54,718 bases of DNA from Streptococcaceae bacterium AM104-57 (GTDB lineage Bacteria > Bacillota > Bacilli > Lactobacillales > Streptococcaceae): NCBI GenBank assembly GCA_027659245.1, contig JAQDPW010000015.1, positions 1 to 54,718 of the forward strand. The letters are read 5' to 3'. Position numbers and translations under genes: made by a program. Numbering within the stretch: position 1 is the stretch's first letter; every line of letters starts with the position of its first letter. Of this stretch, positions 6,128 through 15,628 are shown in pieces. The notes under the pieces were generated by a model, which made no database searches, was not told where the DNA came from, and worked only from the letters and a program-made list of their open reading frames with translations.

Positions 6128-6231
6128 TCTTGCTGGATAAAACGTTTATAGACTAGGCGACGAGGCGAAGATTGTACTAATGATACATCAAGCCGAAGCC
6201 AACGAAGTATAGAAACGGTTTAGACGCAAGA
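6128..6231. repeat. 104-bp element with imperfect terminal inverted repeats next to the rpsO stop
   Basis: The left end begins TCTTGCTGG and has AAACGTTTATAG. The right end read inversely begins TCTTGCGTC and has AAACCGTTTCTATAC. The element ends one base before the rpsO stop codon. Inside is CG-rich sequence (GGCGACGAGGCGAAG). Size and form are near those of small non-autonomous pneumococcal repeats such as RUP (107 bp), but I cannot confirm the identity. Confidence 0.45.
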
Positions 6232-6501
6232 TTAACGACGAAGTCCTAGAGAGTTAATCAACTCACGGTAACGGTTAACGTCGTTTTTACGCAAGTATGC
6301 AAGCAAGTTACGACGGCGACCGATTTTCTTCATCAACCCACGGTAAGTAGCGTGGTCTTTTTTGTGTTGTTTGATGTGTTCGTTAAGGTGGTTAATTTCC
6401 CAAGTAAGGACAGCAACTTGAACCTCTACTGAACCTGTATCACCTTCGTGACGTGCATATTGTGCGATAATTTCATTTTTTTTCTCTTTTGAGATTGCCA
6501 T
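6232..6501 (-). CDS. rpsO: Small ribosomal subunit protein uS15
   Basis: The 89-residue protein starts [20 protein letters not shown] and has the usual S15 blocks [29 protein letters not shown] and [10 protein letters not shown]. It binds 16S rRNA in the platform of the 30S subunit. The length is the normal one and the start has AAGGAGAAAC upstream. It is monocistronic, with its own strong promoter (6592-6620). A leader hairpin before the start (ACAGG...CCTGT at about 6539-6555) could allow S15 autoregulation as known in other bacteria. A small repeat lies directly behind its stop. Confidence 0.97.
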   Translation of the reverse strand: MAISKEKKNEIIAQYARHEGDTGSVEVQVAVLTWEINHLNEHIKQHKKDHATYRGLMKKIGRRRNLLAYLRKNDVNRYRELINSLGLRR

Positions 6502-6591
6502 GATGTTTCTCCTTTTTATTTGGCTTCATCCGAGTGACAGGTTGGCATGCCTGTAACCAAGAAGAAGTTATTTGTCTTTACGACAGTCCCT

Positions 6592-6620
6592 ATTTTACCA
6601 ATAACTAACTTCTTTGTCAA
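6592..6620 (-). promoter_or_regulatory. rpsO promoter
   Basis: On the minus strand TTGACA (6615-6620) and TAAAAT (6592-6597) are separated by 17 bp. The leader of about 85 nt up to the rpsO ATG contains a hairpin with the palindrome TTGGCATGCCTGT. Confidence 0.85.
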
Positions 6621-6743
6621 CAGATTTACTTTCTTTCTCTTTACTTCACTAGCATAATGAAGAGTGTCAACTTCTTCTAAGATTACCATATCTGATTACC
6701 GACACCTTTCCAACAAGGAAATTCAAAAAATTCTACAAAAATC

Positions 6744-6771
6744 TTGAAAATTTTCACAATCATGCTATAAT
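6744..6771 (+). promoter_or_regulatory. Promoter of the thrS T-box transcript
   Basis: TTGAAA (6744-6749) and TGCTATAAT with the -10 box at 6766-6771 are spaced by 16 bp. The extended TG makes it a convincing promoter. The T-box leader starts about 8 nt downstream. Confidence 0.75.
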
Positions 6772-6777
6772 AATCCA

Positions 6778-6986
6778 TAGAGACAAGTCACTTAGTCCCT
6801 TTCTACTAGAGAGTGCGTGGTTGCTGGAAACGCATAGAGAGCCTAAACTGATACTACTCTTGAGTTTTTTATGAAAACATAAAACGGTGGCCACGTTAGA
6901 GCCAATCAGAGGTGTCCCTCTTTTTTGAGGAACATAAATGAAGGTGGAACCACGTTGCGACGTCCTTTCGAGGATGTCGCTTTTTG
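6778..6986 (+). promoter_or_regulatory. T-box leader, threonine specific
   Basis: The leader carries the T-box sequence AGGTGGAACCACG at 6942-6954. A terminator follows: GCGACGTCCT (6957-6966) pairs with AGGATGTCGC (6971-6980), then a T-run. Uncharged tRNA-Thr binding would favour the antiterminator. The specifier loop probably lies around GATACTACTC at about 6849-6858, with ACT or ACC-type threonine reading. The next genes are a P-loop kinase and thrS, so both should rise on threonine shortage. Confidence 0.92.
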
Positions 6987-7005
6987 TTTTTCAGAAGGAG
7001 GAAGA

Positions 7006-7632
7006 ATGGTGCTTTATATGATTGGTGGATCGCCTTGTAGTGGAAAGTCAACAATTGCCTCACTTCTTGCTAGACAATACCAGCTACGTCATATCAAACT
7101 CGATGATTTGGTAGACGAGATGATGACTCAAGCAAGTGCAGACTCACAACCAATTTGCCTTCTTAGACAGGATAGAAGTCCGGAACAAATCTGGATGAGA
7201 AATCCAGAAGAGATGGCGGATGAAGAATGGCACTTTTATGAGGAGATTTTTCCTTATGTAAAATCTTACTTGATAAAAAATCAAAACAGACCTCTCTTGG
7301 TGGAGGGAGCAGGACTGTTGCCTCACTTGATTAAGGAGCTTGAATATCCAACTTCTTCCTATCTATGCTTGACTCCGACAGCTGATTTTCAGAAAAAGCA
7401 TTATAGACAGAGAGAGTGGGTTCCTTATGTCTTAGAGGGAACAACTAACCCTGATAAAGCTTTTGAAAACTGGATGCAACGAGACATTCTTTTTGCCCAA
7501 ATGGTTCGTAAAGAAGCATTGAAATTAGGATATTCTAGTCTCTTGACAGATGGTAGTCAATCAGAGAATCAGACTATGAAAGAGGTCGCTCGGCTCTTAA
7601 AATTGTCCAACAAAAAAATAATAAATATTTAA
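7006..7632 (+). CDS. P-loop nucleotide kinase-like protein in the thrS transcript
   Basis: Start ATG 7006 ([16 protein letters not shown]) is chosen because AAGGAGG lies 6 nt upstream; a longer frame would run into the T-box terminator. The 208-residue protein has a Walker [11 protein letters not shown] at residues 7-16 and a likely Walker B/lid region ([12 protein letters not shown] near 98). That is the plan of small AAA_33-type or 2-phosphoglycerate-kinase-like kinases. The substrate is unknown. It is separated from the T-box by only about 25 nt and from thrS by 10 nt, so it is read as part of the threonine-responsive operon. Confidence 0.85.
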   Translation: MVLYMIGGSPCSGKSTIASLLARQYQLRHIKLDDLVDEMMTQASADSQPICLLRQDRSPEQIWMRNPEEMADEEWHFYEEIFPYVKSYLIKNQNRPLLVEGAGLLPHLIKELEYPTSSYLCLTPTADFQKKHYRQREWVPYVLEGTTNPDKAFENWMQRDILFAQMVRKEALKLGYSSLLTDGSQSENQTMKEVARLLKLSNKKIINI

Positions 7633-7642
7633 GGAGAACATC

Positions 7643-9586
7643 ATGATTAACATTACTTTCCCAGATGGCGCTGTTCGTGAATTCGAATCTGGCGTTACAA
7701 CTTTTGAAATTGCCCAATCTATCAGCAATTCCCTAGCTAAAAAAGCCTTGGCTGGTAAATTCAACAGCAAACTCATCGACACTACTCGTGCTATCACTGA
7801 AGATGGAAACATCGAAATCGTGACACCTGATCACGAAGATGCCCTTCCAATCTTGCGTCACTCAGCTGCTCACTTGTTCGCCCAAGCAGCTCGTCGTCTT
7901 TTCCCAGACATTCACTTGGGAGTTGGTCCAGCCATCGAAGACGGCTTCTACTACGATACTGACAACACAGCTGGTCAAATCTCTAACGAAGACCTTCCTC
8001 GTATCGAAGAAGAAATGCAAAAAATTGTCAAAGAAAACTTCCCATCAATCCGTGAAGAAGTTACTAAAGACGAGGCACGTGAAATCTTCAAAAATGACCC
8101 TTACAAATTAGAATTGATTGAAGAACACTCAGAAGACGAAGGCGGTTTAACTATCTACCGTCAGGGTGAATATGTAGACCTTTGCCGTGGCCCACACGTC
8201 CCTTCAACAGGTCGTATCCAAATCTTCCACCTTCTCCATGTAGCTGGTGCTTACTGGCGTGGAAATAGCGACAACGCTATGATGCAACGTATCTACGGTA
8301 CAGCTTGGTTTGACAAGAAAGACTTGAAAAACTACCTCCAAATGCGTGAAGAAGCTAAGGAACGTGACCACCGTAAACTTGGTAAAGAGCTTGACCTCTT
8401 CATGATTTCTCAAGAGGTTGGTCAAGGGCTTCCATTCTGGTTGCCAAACGGTGCGACTATCCGTCGTGAATTGGAACGCTACATAGTAGACAAAGAGTTA
8501 GCTTCTGGCTACCAACACGTATACACTCCACCACTTGCTTCTGTTGAACTTTACAAGACTTCTGGTCACTGGGATCATTACCAAGAAGACATGTTCCCAA
8601 CTATGGATATGGGTGACGGGGAAGAATTTGTCCTTCGTCCAATGAACTGCCCGCACCACATCCAAGTCTTCAAACACCATGTTCACTCATACCGTGAATT
8701 GCCAATCCGTATCGCCGAAATCGGTATGATGCACCGCTACGAAAAATCTGGTGCCCTCACTGGTCTTCAACGTGTGCGTGAAATGTCTCTGAATGATGGT
8801 CATACCTTTGTGGCTCCAGAACAAATCGAGGAAGAATTCAAGAAGATCCTTCAATTGATCATCGATGTGTATGAAGATTTTAACTTGACAGATTATCGTT
8901 TCCGCTTGTCTTACCGTGATCCTGAAGACAAACACAAATACTTTGACAACGATGAAATGTGGGAAAATGCTCAACGCATGTTGAAAGCAGCCGTTGATGA
9001 TATGGGTGTTGAGTACTATGAAGCTGAAGGGGAAGCAGCCTTCTACGGACCAAAATTGGATATCCAAGTGAAAACAGCTCTTGGTAAAGAAGAAACTCTT
9101 TCAACTATCCAACTGGACTTCTTGCTTCCAGAACGCTTCGACCTTAAATACATCGGAGCTGATGGGGAAGAACACCGTCCAGTTATGATCCACCGTGGAG
9201 TTATCTCAACTATGGAACGCTTCACAGCTATCTTGATTGAGAACTACAAGGGTGCCTTCCCAACATGGCTGGCACCACACCAAGTAACCCTCATCCCAGT
9301 ATCTAACGAAAAACACGTGGACTACGCTTGGGAAGTGGCTAAGAAACTCCGTGACCGCGGTGTCCGTGCAGACGTAGATGAGCGCAATGAAAAAATGCAG
9401 TTCAAGATTCGTGCTTCACAAACCAGCAAGATTCCTTACCAATTGATCGTTGGTGACAAGGAAATGGAAGACGGAACTGTCAACGTTCGTCGCTATGGAC
9501 AAAAAGAAACAAACACTGTGTCAGTAGATGAGTTTGTAGCAGCTATCCTAGCTGATATCGCCAACAAATCACGAGTTGAGAAATAA
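7643..9586 (+). CDS. thrS: Threonyl-tRNA synthetase
   Basis: The 647-residue length is normal for the bacterial enzyme. Domains in order: TGS (about 1-61, [15 protein letters not shown]); the editing/SAD domain with HSAAHLFAQ near residue 73; the class II catalytic core with RPMNCPHH, whose Cys is a zinc ligand, and [13 protein letters not shown], whose His is another; and the C-terminal anticodon-binding domain ([14 protein letters not shown] onward). It charges tRNA-Thr in the cytosol. AAGGAG lies just upstream. Expression is controlled by the T-box at 6778-6986. The last 20 codons and the following terminator are duplicated at 11283-11400. Confidence 0.98.
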   Translation: MINITFPDGAVREFESGVTTFEIAQSISNSLAKKALAGKFNSKLIDTTRAITEDGNIEIVTPDHEDALPILRHSAAHLFAQAARRLFPDIHLGVGPAIEDGFYYDTDNTAGQISNEDLPRIEEEMQKIVKENFPSIREEVTKDEAREIFKNDPYKLELIEEHSEDEGGLTIYRQGEYVDLCRGPHVPSTGRIQIFHLLHVAGAYWRGNSDNAMMQRIYGTAWFDKKDLKNYLQMREEAKERDHRKLGKELDLFMISQEVGQGLPFWLPNGATIRRELERYIVDKELASGYQHVYTPPLASVELYKTSGHWDHYQEDMFPTMDMGDGEEFVLRPMNCPHHIQVFKHHVHSYRELPIRIAEIGMMHRYEKSGALTGLQRVREMSLNDGHTFVAPEQIEEEFKKILQLIIDVYEDFNLTDYRFRLSYRDPEDKHKYFDNDEMWENAQRMLKAAVDDMGVEYYEAEGEAAFYGPKLDIQVKTALGKEETLSTIQLDFLLPERFDLKYIGADGEEHRPVMIHRGVISTMERFTAILIENYKGAFPTWLAPHQVTLIPVSNEKHVDYAWEVAKKLRDRGVRADVDERNEKMQFKIRASQTSKIPYQLIVGDKEMEDGTVNVRRYGQKETNTVSVDEFVAAILADIANKSRVEK

Positions 9587-9627
9587 AACGATAAAACCTG
9601 GGATAAAAATTCCAGCTACCTAAAAAA

Positions 9628-9798
9628 GAGGTTGGGACAAAAGGTCCCGACCTCACTTTTTATTAGCAATCAAACTTTGACGCGGTAGCTGATTGAACTT
9701 TTTGTTCGTCTTTTAGACTCGAAAAAGATCCGAATCATCCTCGCGGGGCTGGGACTACGAAATCGAGACTTTGTCTATCGATTTCTGTCCCACCGCCT
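9628..9798. repeat. thrS terminator plus intergenic repeat element, copy 1
   Basis: GAGGTTGGGAC (9628-9638) pairs with GTCCCGACCTC (9644-9654) followed by ACTTTTT, a strong terminator. The segment then continues to a second block, GGGCTGGGACTACGAAATCG...TTTCTGTCCCACC, whose GGGAC/GTCCC ends mirror the first. A related copy lies at 11381-11560. It resembles the terminator-like intergenic repeats of pneumococcus (SPRITE type), but the name is not certain. No gene seen in 9587-9947. Confidence 0.65.
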
Positions 9799-9947
9799 TT
9801 TTCTATTTTGTTTCACCTGAGTTAGTAGTGATTAGTCAAACCACCACAAATAGTATCCTCATCAACAAATCCTTTCTATCCATTAACTTTTGGATATAGG
9901 ATATCCTCCCAAGATTTGCTTCCATGAGTTAGATAAGTTGACTATCC

Positions 9948-10997
9948 TCAGTCCTTGTCTGCCTCAATTTCTTTTACGATGTCATCTTGTGAATCTTTTT
10001 CAGAGAGTTTTTGATCGATATACTTGTCAATGTTTTCGTAAAATTCCTTAATCGTCTCACTATCTAATTTTGCCGAATTATGGAATTGCTTGACTTTCAA
10101 TTGAACAGATTGAATACCGTAAGAGGCTTGTTTTTGGCGAATGGTTTCTAATTCTTCTTCTGAAATCGGACCTCCAACAACCGTCAAGACTAATTCATTG
10201 TTCCTTGACTTGTAGACTTGATTAATAACCGTGTGATTGGCGAACTCATTTTCTACAAACTGTTTGATCCCTTCTTTTCGAGCTTGATCCATCGTCAGAG
10301 TGACTGCTGAATAGCTGGCCGGAAGGACCAACAATACAATCAAGGATATCAACCCAATTCTCATTTTAATGCTTAGCTCATTAAATGAACTTAAGGGAGA
10401 TTTTCTCATAAAAAATCTTGTTCCAACAATGTTGATTAGCATGATAAAGACACAGTTGATCAAGAAAAGATAAAGAGCCCCAAATAAAAATCGTACATTC
10501 CCATTAGCTAAACCATATCCTGCAGTGCAGATAGGTGGCATCAGAGCTGTTGCGATGGCTACTCCTGGTACGATATTGTTTGCTTCTTTTTTCCTTGAAC
10601 CAATAAAACCTGCTATCCCACCAGCAATAGCAATGAGAACATCCCAAATGGTTGGAGAGGTTCGTGCAATCAATTCGCTACTTGCATAAGATAAGGGAGA
10701 AATCCAGAAATACAGAGTCGATACAAGCAAACTGACCAATACTTGAGTAAATAAAACCTCTAGAGATTGCTTGATTAAACGCGTATCAAAAATAGCTAAA
10801 CCAAACCCCAGTCCAACAATCGGTGTCATAAGAGGGGAAATCAGCATGGCTCCAATAACGACAGCTGTTGAATTCATATTTAGACCTATAGAGGCAATAA
10901 AAATCGAACACATCAAAATCAGTGTATCTCTTAATCGAACATGAAGGTCATCATATAGTTTCTCGCGGAATTCACGTGTTGAATAGTTTCCGGACAT
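9948..10997 (-). CDS. DUF389 family membrane protein
   Basis: The 349-residue protein has 6 or more hydrophobic helices in the first two thirds. The first, RLRDTLILMCSIFIASIGLN, is followed by VVIGAMLISPLMTPIVGLG, the signature of the DUF389/TIGR00341 family. The C-terminal 130 residues are soluble with alternating beta-alpha pattern (ELVLTVVGGPISEEELETI) and an acidic tail. The function of the family is not known. AAAGGAGTAACC precedes the start. It stands alone on the minus strand between two direct copies of the thrS 3' end, which suggests that it arrived or was moved by a recombination that duplicated this end. Confidence 0.9.
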   Translation of the reverse strand: MSGNYSTREFREKLYDDLHVRLRDTLILMCSIFIASIGLNMNSTAVVIGAMLISPLMTPIVGLGFGLAIFDTRLIKQSLEVLFTQVLVSLLVSTLYFWISPLSYASSELIARTSPTIWDVLIAIAGGIAGFIGSRKKEANNIVPGVAIATALMPPICTAGYGLANGNVRFLFGALYLFLINCVFIMLINIVGTRFFMRKSPLSSFNELSIKMRIGLISLIVLLVLPASYSAVTLTMDQARKEGIKQFVENEFANHTVINQVYKSRNNELVLTVVGGPISEEELETIRQKQASYGIQSVQLKVKQFHNSAKLDSETIKEFYENIDKYIDQKLSEKDSQDDIVKEIEADKD

Positions 10998-11282
10998 TGG
11001 TTACTCCTTTTATTTCATATAATCTTGTTTCTGCATGGATGATGGTAGAGAGACTTCTGTCCAAACTGACATGTTTTTAATTCTTAGCTGTAATTCTTTT
11101 GAACATTATCTTTTAAATATCCATCAGTCCATCCTACATATTATATCAAAAATTTTACAGTCTTTCTCTGAAGAAATCAATTCATTTAAAAGATAGAGAA
11201 AGGAAGAAATTTTTGTATCCTTATCCGAAGAAGAAAAACGATATCTCCTCTGAAAGTAGATACTTTTTTAATGTTTAAACAT

Positions 11283-11560
11283 GATGAGTTTGTAGCAGCA
11301 ATCCTAGCTGATATCGCCAACAAATCACGTGTTGAGAAACAAGAGATAAAACCCGGTACAAAATCCAAGCTACTAAAAAAGAGGCTGGGACAAAAGTCCT
11401 AGCCTCTCAATTGTCTTTGGATTGTCGAGCAAGACGCAGTGGTTGAGTGGACTCTACTACGCTGATTTCATCATCTTTTACAGCCCTACTCAACTGTGCG
11501 GAGGTGGGACGACGAAATCGAATTCTACCGAATTAACGATTTCTGTACCACTCTCTTTTT
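11283..11560 (+). repeat. Duplicated thrS 3' end plus terminator-type repeat, copy 2
   Basis: From 11284 the sequence GATGAGTTTGTAGCAGCAAT matches thrS codons from 9527 with few changes, through the stop region (here GTTGAGAAAC where thrS has GTTGAGAAAT) and into GATAAAACC. It then enters the GAGGCTGGGAC hairpin at 11381 and the second block ending TGTACCACTC near 11553. In the copy the thrS stop codon is altered and there is no upstream coding part, so it is a relic. In 10998-11282 I see nothing else that is gene-like. Confidence 0.85.
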
Positions 11561-11574
11561 TGATGTTTCTGTTT

Positions 11575-13566
11575 TTACATTTGAACAATTCTACGATAAC
11601 TTCTTGAAGTAATTATAAAGATTAGTACATAGACTAAAGCAAAGATACCACAGATAGAAAGTGTTACGCTTAACATCATAGCTGTATCTACTACCCCAAT
11701 GACCTTAAGAATCAAACTTAACATATGATAGGCAAAAGCCAAGTGTAGGAAAGCAAAGATTACAGGGAGGAAGAAAACAGTCAAGACCTGCTTGTTAATG
11801 GTTTGTTTGATTTGTTTTTGATCCAAGCCCACTTTTTGCAAGATGACAAAGCGTTCACGATCTTCATAACCTTCTGAGATTTGTTTATAGTAGATAACGA
11901 GTACAGTTCCAATCATAAAGATGATAGATAGGAAAATACCAATAAAGAGAACTCCTCCAAAGAGAGCATTCATTTGGGCAATTGCGTCACTCGCAGTATT
12001 TCCACCGTATACCATACCACCTTCGCTCTTAAGATTATGACTGAAATTATTCACATACTCATGAAAATCGTCAGCTAGCTTTAACTGTTCCTCTTGACTG
12101 GCGGTTACATCCATACCACCGTATAACTGAGTATAAATAGCAGAATCCTGATATTTTTCTAAAAAGCTTTGAAGATCTGGTACGACAAGGTAGTTATAAT
12201 CCGAAATCAAGAGAACATACTGATTTGAAACATGATTGATGATAAAATCTTGCTGGATTTCTTCCTTGATACGATACTCTTGATTGTTAAGACTGAATGT
12301 TTTCTGACCTTTTAGTTGGTCATTTTTAGCCCAAAGACCAACTTCGTTATCCGTTAAATGAAGCTTTTGTCCAGTCATTTTCTCATAGTCTTTTTGTTCA
12401 AAAACTAGGAAGACTGTCTTAGGCATGACATTGTTTTGCCCTTTTTCAAAGATGGTTAATTTGGTCCCATCTTGACTAGAAAGACCAAAACTTGAAAAGC
12501 TGAGAACATCCTTATTGCTGATCGTTAGATTCTTTTCACTGGCATATTGACTCAATAGTTGGTCTAAATCCTCAACTTCTACATTTTGTCCTGAAACTGA
12601 CATATCGTGAGGATATAGGATTTTTTTCATATTTTCAGATCCGTTGTAGATACTAGTAGCTGCAGACATAGTAACCAAAACCATGGTTGAAAGGATGGCA
12701 ATTGTTGCTAATCCGACAGCATTTTTCTTCATACGAAAGATAAGGTTAGAAACAGAGATGAGGTTGTTAGGTTGGTAGTAATATCTCTTGTTTTTCTTGA
12801 GCAACTGTAAGAAAACTGTAATACCAGCATTGAATAAGAGATAGGTCCCTACAATAACTAACATAACCGCAATAAAGAAAGTAGCGATAGCTTTGAAAGC
12901 ATCTGTTACGCTTAGTGCTAAGTAGTAGCCACCACCTAGTGCAATTAGCCCTACAAGTGTCTGAAGGACTAGGAAACGCCCCTTCTTCTCACCTTTTGCT
13001 TTCTCACGAGAAAGTTGCAGAGCATCCATTCGGATAATGCGGATAGCATTTAGGAAGACAAGGGCTAAAAAGATAAAACCGAATACCAGAAGGATTGAAA
13101 GCACTACGGACCATTGGAAAGTTGCAACTAACTCCACTTTCATCTTTGAAAGTTTGAGCAATAAAGCGAAAATCAGATTGTCAAAGAGAGCACCAATCCC
13201 AATCCCAGCAGTGACTGTTACTAGACCAAAAATCAGGAGTTCCTTAAAGGTCATACCAATTAAATGGCGCTTTTCTAGTCCCAACATACCATAGACACCC
13301 AGTTCTTTTGAGCGATTTTTCATGACAAAACTGTTGGCATAAAGCACGATAATGGCAGATGCAAGTGTCACAACGACAAGCCCTAGTTGTAGGGTAAATT
13401 GAATAGCAGATGCACCACGTAAATCCACAATTTTAGGATTAAAGGCTAGGGAATAAAAGAGATAGCTAATTGTGACTGCCAAAATGACAGACAAAGCAAA
13501 CGGATAATAGAGTTTGCGGTTTTTAATTAAGTTGGATATGGCCAACTTATTGGTTAATCGAAACAT
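11575..13566 (-). CDS. bceB: BceB-type ABC transporter permease (antimicrobial peptide detoxification)
   Basis: The 663-residue FtsX-type permease starts MFRLTNKLAISNLIKNRKLY. It has one N-terminal membrane helix, three helices around residues 60-180, and further helices about 205-260 and 285-305. A large extracellular domain spans about 310-530, and three C-terminal helices follow. This 10-helix plan with a domain of about 200 residues between helices 7 and 8 is the mark of BceB/VraE permeases, which remove bacitracin or other lipid II-binding peptides from their targets. It follows the ATPase gene with 1 nt between them. The neighbouring two-component genes encode its likely sensor partner. 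Confidence 0.93.
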   Translation of the reverse strand: MFRLTNKLAISNLIKNRKLYYPFALSVILAVTISYLFYSLAFNPKIVDLRGASAIQFTLQLGLVVVTLASAIIVLYANSFVMKNRSKELGVYGMLGLEKRHLIGMTFKELLIFGLVTVTAGIGIGALFDNLIFALLLKLSKMKVELVATFQWSVVLSILLVFGFIFLALVFLNAIRIIRMDALQLSREKAKGEKKGRFLVLQTLVGLIALGGGYYLALSVTDAFKAIATFFIAVMLVIVGTYLLFNAGITVFLQLLKKNKRYYYQPNNLISVSNLIFRMKKNAVGLATIAILSTMVLVTMSAATSIYNGSENMKKILYPHDMSVSGQNVEVEDLDQLLSQYASEKNLTISNKDVLSFSSFGLSSQDGTKLTIFEKGQNNVMPKTVFLVFEQKDYEKMTGQKLHLTDNEVGLWAKNDQLKGQKTFSLNNQEYRIKEEIQQDFIINHVSNQYVLLISDYNYLVVPDLQSFLEKYQDSAIYTQLYGGMDVTASQEEQLKLADDFHEYVNNFSHNLKSEGGMVYGGNTASDAIAQMNALFGGVLFIGIFLSIIFMIGTVLVIYYKQISEGYEDRERFVILQKVGLDQKQIKQTINKQVLTVFFLPVIFAFLHLAFAYHMLSLILKVIGVVDTAMMLSVTLSICGIFALVYVLIFIITSRSYRRIVQM

Positions 13567-13567
13567 A

Positions 13568-14326
13568 CTAGTTCACCTCACTTGCCATAACAGTCAAGGT
13601 ATCAGAGATTTCTTGGAACATCTGACGATCCGTCTTTTCACCACGGTAGATTTGATTATAGAGAATACCGTCCTTGATGAAAAGAACACGTTTTGCACGG
13701 CTAGCCGCTGCTGTTGAGTGGGTCACCATGAGAATGGTTTGCCCTTGCTCGTTGATCTGATCAAAGATATCAAGGAGTGCTGCAGACGATTTAGAGTCTA
13801 GGGCACCTGTTGGCTCGTCCGCAAGAAGAATTTCTGGTTCTGTGATGATAGCCCGTGCAACTGCAACCCTTTGTTTTTGCCCTCCAGAGATTTCATAAGG
13901 GTACTTCTCCTGCAATTGATTGATGCCAAGATTTTCGGCCGTCACGACCAATTTTTTCATCATTTCTGTAATAGGCTTTCTAGACAATACCAAAGGGAGT
14001 AAGATATTGTCTTTAACAGAAAGCGTATCTAACAAATTGAAGTCTTGGAAGACAAAGCCTAACTTTTCACGACGGAAGCTTGATGCTTCAGAATTTTTAA
14101 TGGTAGCTGTGTCAGTTCCGTTTAGGAAGACCTGACCACGCGTTGGCTTGTCAAGCATAGCAAGAATATTCAGTAGAGTAGATTTACCGGATCCAGATTC
14201 ACCCATAATAGCAACGTAGTCGCCTTTTTCAACGGTAAAGTGAATATCTTTCAGGGCTTCTACTTGGTTGCCTTGAAAGCGAGTTTTATAAATCTTTTGA
14301 ACGTGTTTTACATCTAATAGTGTCAT
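13568..14326 (-). CDS. bceA: BceA-type ABC transporter ATP-binding protein
   Basis: The 252-residue ATPase has Walker [10 protein letters not shown] (near residue 41), Q-loop VFQDFNLL, signature SGGQKQR and Walker [13 protein letters not shown]. These are typical of the MacB/BceA subgroup that pairs with FtsX-type permeases. A 15-nt spacer separates it from the upstream 37-residue peptide gene, and it is followed at once by the permease gene, so peptide, ATPase and permease should be one transcript. Regulation is likely through the dyad at 14539-14562. Confidence 0.95.
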   Translation of the reverse strand: MTLLDVKHVQKIYKTRFQGNQVEALKDIHFTVEKGDYVAIMGESGSGKSTLLNILAMLDKPTRGQVFLNGTDTATIKNSEASSFRREKLGFVFQDFNLLDTLSVKDNILLPLVLSRKPITEMMKKLVVTAENLGINQLQEKYPYEISGGQKQRVAVARAIITEPEILLADEPTGALDSKSSAALLDIFDQINEQGQTILMVTHSTAAASRAKRVLFIKDGILYNQIYRGEKTDRQMFQEISDTLTVMASEVN

Positions 14327-14341
14327 TTTAACTTCTCCTTT

Positions 14342-14455
14342 TTAATATCCCATTAATTGAAACTGAGCTTGCATCATTTCGATGCCGATTTGAACTCGCT
14401 CGATATCCTTTGGACTCGGCTTACTTGTATGTTTCTTTTGTAAAATTGTTTTCAT
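14342..14455 (-). CDS. 37-residue peptide at the head of the bce-like operon
   Basis: Reading on the minus strand, ATG 14455 is preceded by AAAGGAGAGG, a strong ribosome binding site. The frame encodes MKTILQKKHTSKPSPKDIER followed by VQIGIEMMQAQFQLMGY, then TAA. It has a basic start and an amphipathic C-terminal helix, and no signal peptide. Its place between the presumed operator and the ATPase gene, with only 15 nt to the latter, makes translation likely. I infer a small regulator or transporter accessory; no function is known to me. Confidence 0.75.
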   Translation of the reverse strand: MKTILQKKHTSKPSPKDIERVQIGIEMMQAQFQLMGY

Positions 14456-14538
14456 GGTTCCTCTCCTTTTTCTTTATGCTCTAAGTTTACTCCAAAAAAA
14501 GATGGCTTACCATAACATAACCTTACAAAAGAGGCCTT

Positions 14539-14562
14539 TAATCTTACATTTTTGTAAGATTA
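14539..14562. promoter_or_regulatory. Perfect 10-bp-arm dyad, likely operator of the BceR-like regulator
   Basis: TAATCTTACA (14539-14548) and TGTAAGATTA (14553-14562) flank TTTT. A partial half-site CCTTACA lies at 14521-14527. The dyad is about 84 bp upstream of the peptide start codon, a usual place for an activator site of OmpR-type regulators of Bce modules. Confidence 0.75.
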
Positions 14563-14653
14563 CATTTTTTATCTAATTGAAGCCGTTTTTCTCACCATAT
14601 CAAGGTCTAAAGAAGAGCTTGAAAGGTTTCTTCCAAGCTCTTCACAATTCTTT

Positions 14654-15628
14654 TCATTCAATCAGTAAATTCACTTCAGAGAACTTAATCCTCACAGTTG
14701 TTCCTTGCCCAAGTTCGGATTCTATTTGAATCTGATGTCCTAATTCTTGGCTGATTTTCTGGGTTAGATAGAGCCCAAGTCCAGATGACTGCTGGGTCAT
14801 TCGACCATTATATCCTGAAAATCCACGTTCAAAGACTCGCAACCGATCACTGTTTTTGATACCAATCCCAGTATCTTTGATACAAAGGTCCTGACCGTCC
14901 ATATAGATTTCAATTCCACCTTCATTAGTATACTTGAGGCTATTTGACAGGATTTGTTCAATGACTACCAACAACCATTTCTTGTCTGTAACAATGCTTC
15001 TATCCAAGTCATGCAGATCGACACTTAGACCTTTCTGGATAAAGAAAATAGCATATTTGCGAATGACTTCCTTGACCAGATCTTCTATATTTTCTTTCTT
15101 CAAAACCAAATCATCATGGAAGCTTTCTAAGCGTAGATATTGGAGAACGAGGTTGGTATAGGAATCAATCTTAAAAATTTCCTGCTCCATCTGTTGCTTC
15201 AGTTGGCGATCCGCCACCTCGCTCACTAGGAGTTTACTGGCTGCAATTGGTGTTTTTATCTGATGAACCCAGAGTGTATAGTAGTCCACCAAATCATTAT
15301 AGCGGTTTTCAGCATCTGATTTCTTTTGATAGAGTTCAGATTCGCTTTTCTCTAATTTTTCAGTTAGAAGGGCTTCCATTGGTGACTTAGCTTTTCTTTC
15401 GCCATAGAGCAATTCCTTACGATAACGTTGCAATTCTATCAAGAAATCAAATACCAAAAACAAAAATGTCAAAAATGTAGATAGAAAGAAGAAATAGTTA
15501 AAGTAGGGCCCTTGCTTATCAAACAAGATTTCAAAGAGAAAAAGCAAACCTGTAAGAGCAAGAATAAAAGCAAAAAAACGGCTACGCGAACGGATATAAG
15601 CTAGAAAAAAACTTTTAAGTTCAAGCAT
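14654..15628 (-). CDS. bceS: BceS-like intramembrane-sensing histidine kinase
   Basis: The protein is 324 residues long. Two N-terminal helices (about 14-34 and 39-65) are joined by a very short loop, which is the form of intramembrane-sensing kinases. The dimerisation domain has WVHQIKTPIAASKLL with the phospho-accepting His. The ATPase domain has N-box SNSLKYTNEGG, G1 IKDTGIGI and G2 SSGLGLYL. Such kinases sense through their partner BceAB transporter, not directly. It overlaps the regulator gene by 8 nt. It corresponds by context (next to thrS) to pneumococcal two-component system 01; that is from memory of gene order. Confidence 0.93.
   Translation of the reverse strand: MLELKSFFLAYIRSRSRFFAFILALTGLLFLFEILFDKQGPYFNYFFFLSTFLTFLFLVFDFLIELQRYRKELLYGERKAKSPMEALLTEKLEKSESELYQKKSDAENRYNDLVDYYTLWVHQIKTPIAASKLLVSEVADRQLKQQMEQEIFKIDSYTNLVLQYLRLESFHDDLVLKKENIEDLVKEVIRKYAIFFIQKGLSVDLHDLDRSIVTDKKWLLVVIEQILSNSLKYTNEGGIEIYMDGQDLCIKDTGIGIKNSDRLRVFERGFSGYNGRMTQQSSGLGLYLTQKISQELGHQIQIESELGQGTTVRIKFSEVNLLIE

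Noticed and set aside
8687..9067. 126-codon frame antisense to thrS
   Set aside because: It is a shadow of strong codon use in thrS; no ribosome binding site and no family features.
9628..9798. Short open frames in the thrS terminator repeat region
   Set aside because: They lack ribosome binding sites and coincide with hairpin arms shared by the copy at 11381-11560.
11186..11368. Open frame of 60 codons on the minus strand
   Set aside because: It overlaps the relic duplicate of the thrS end on the wrong strand and has no start signal.
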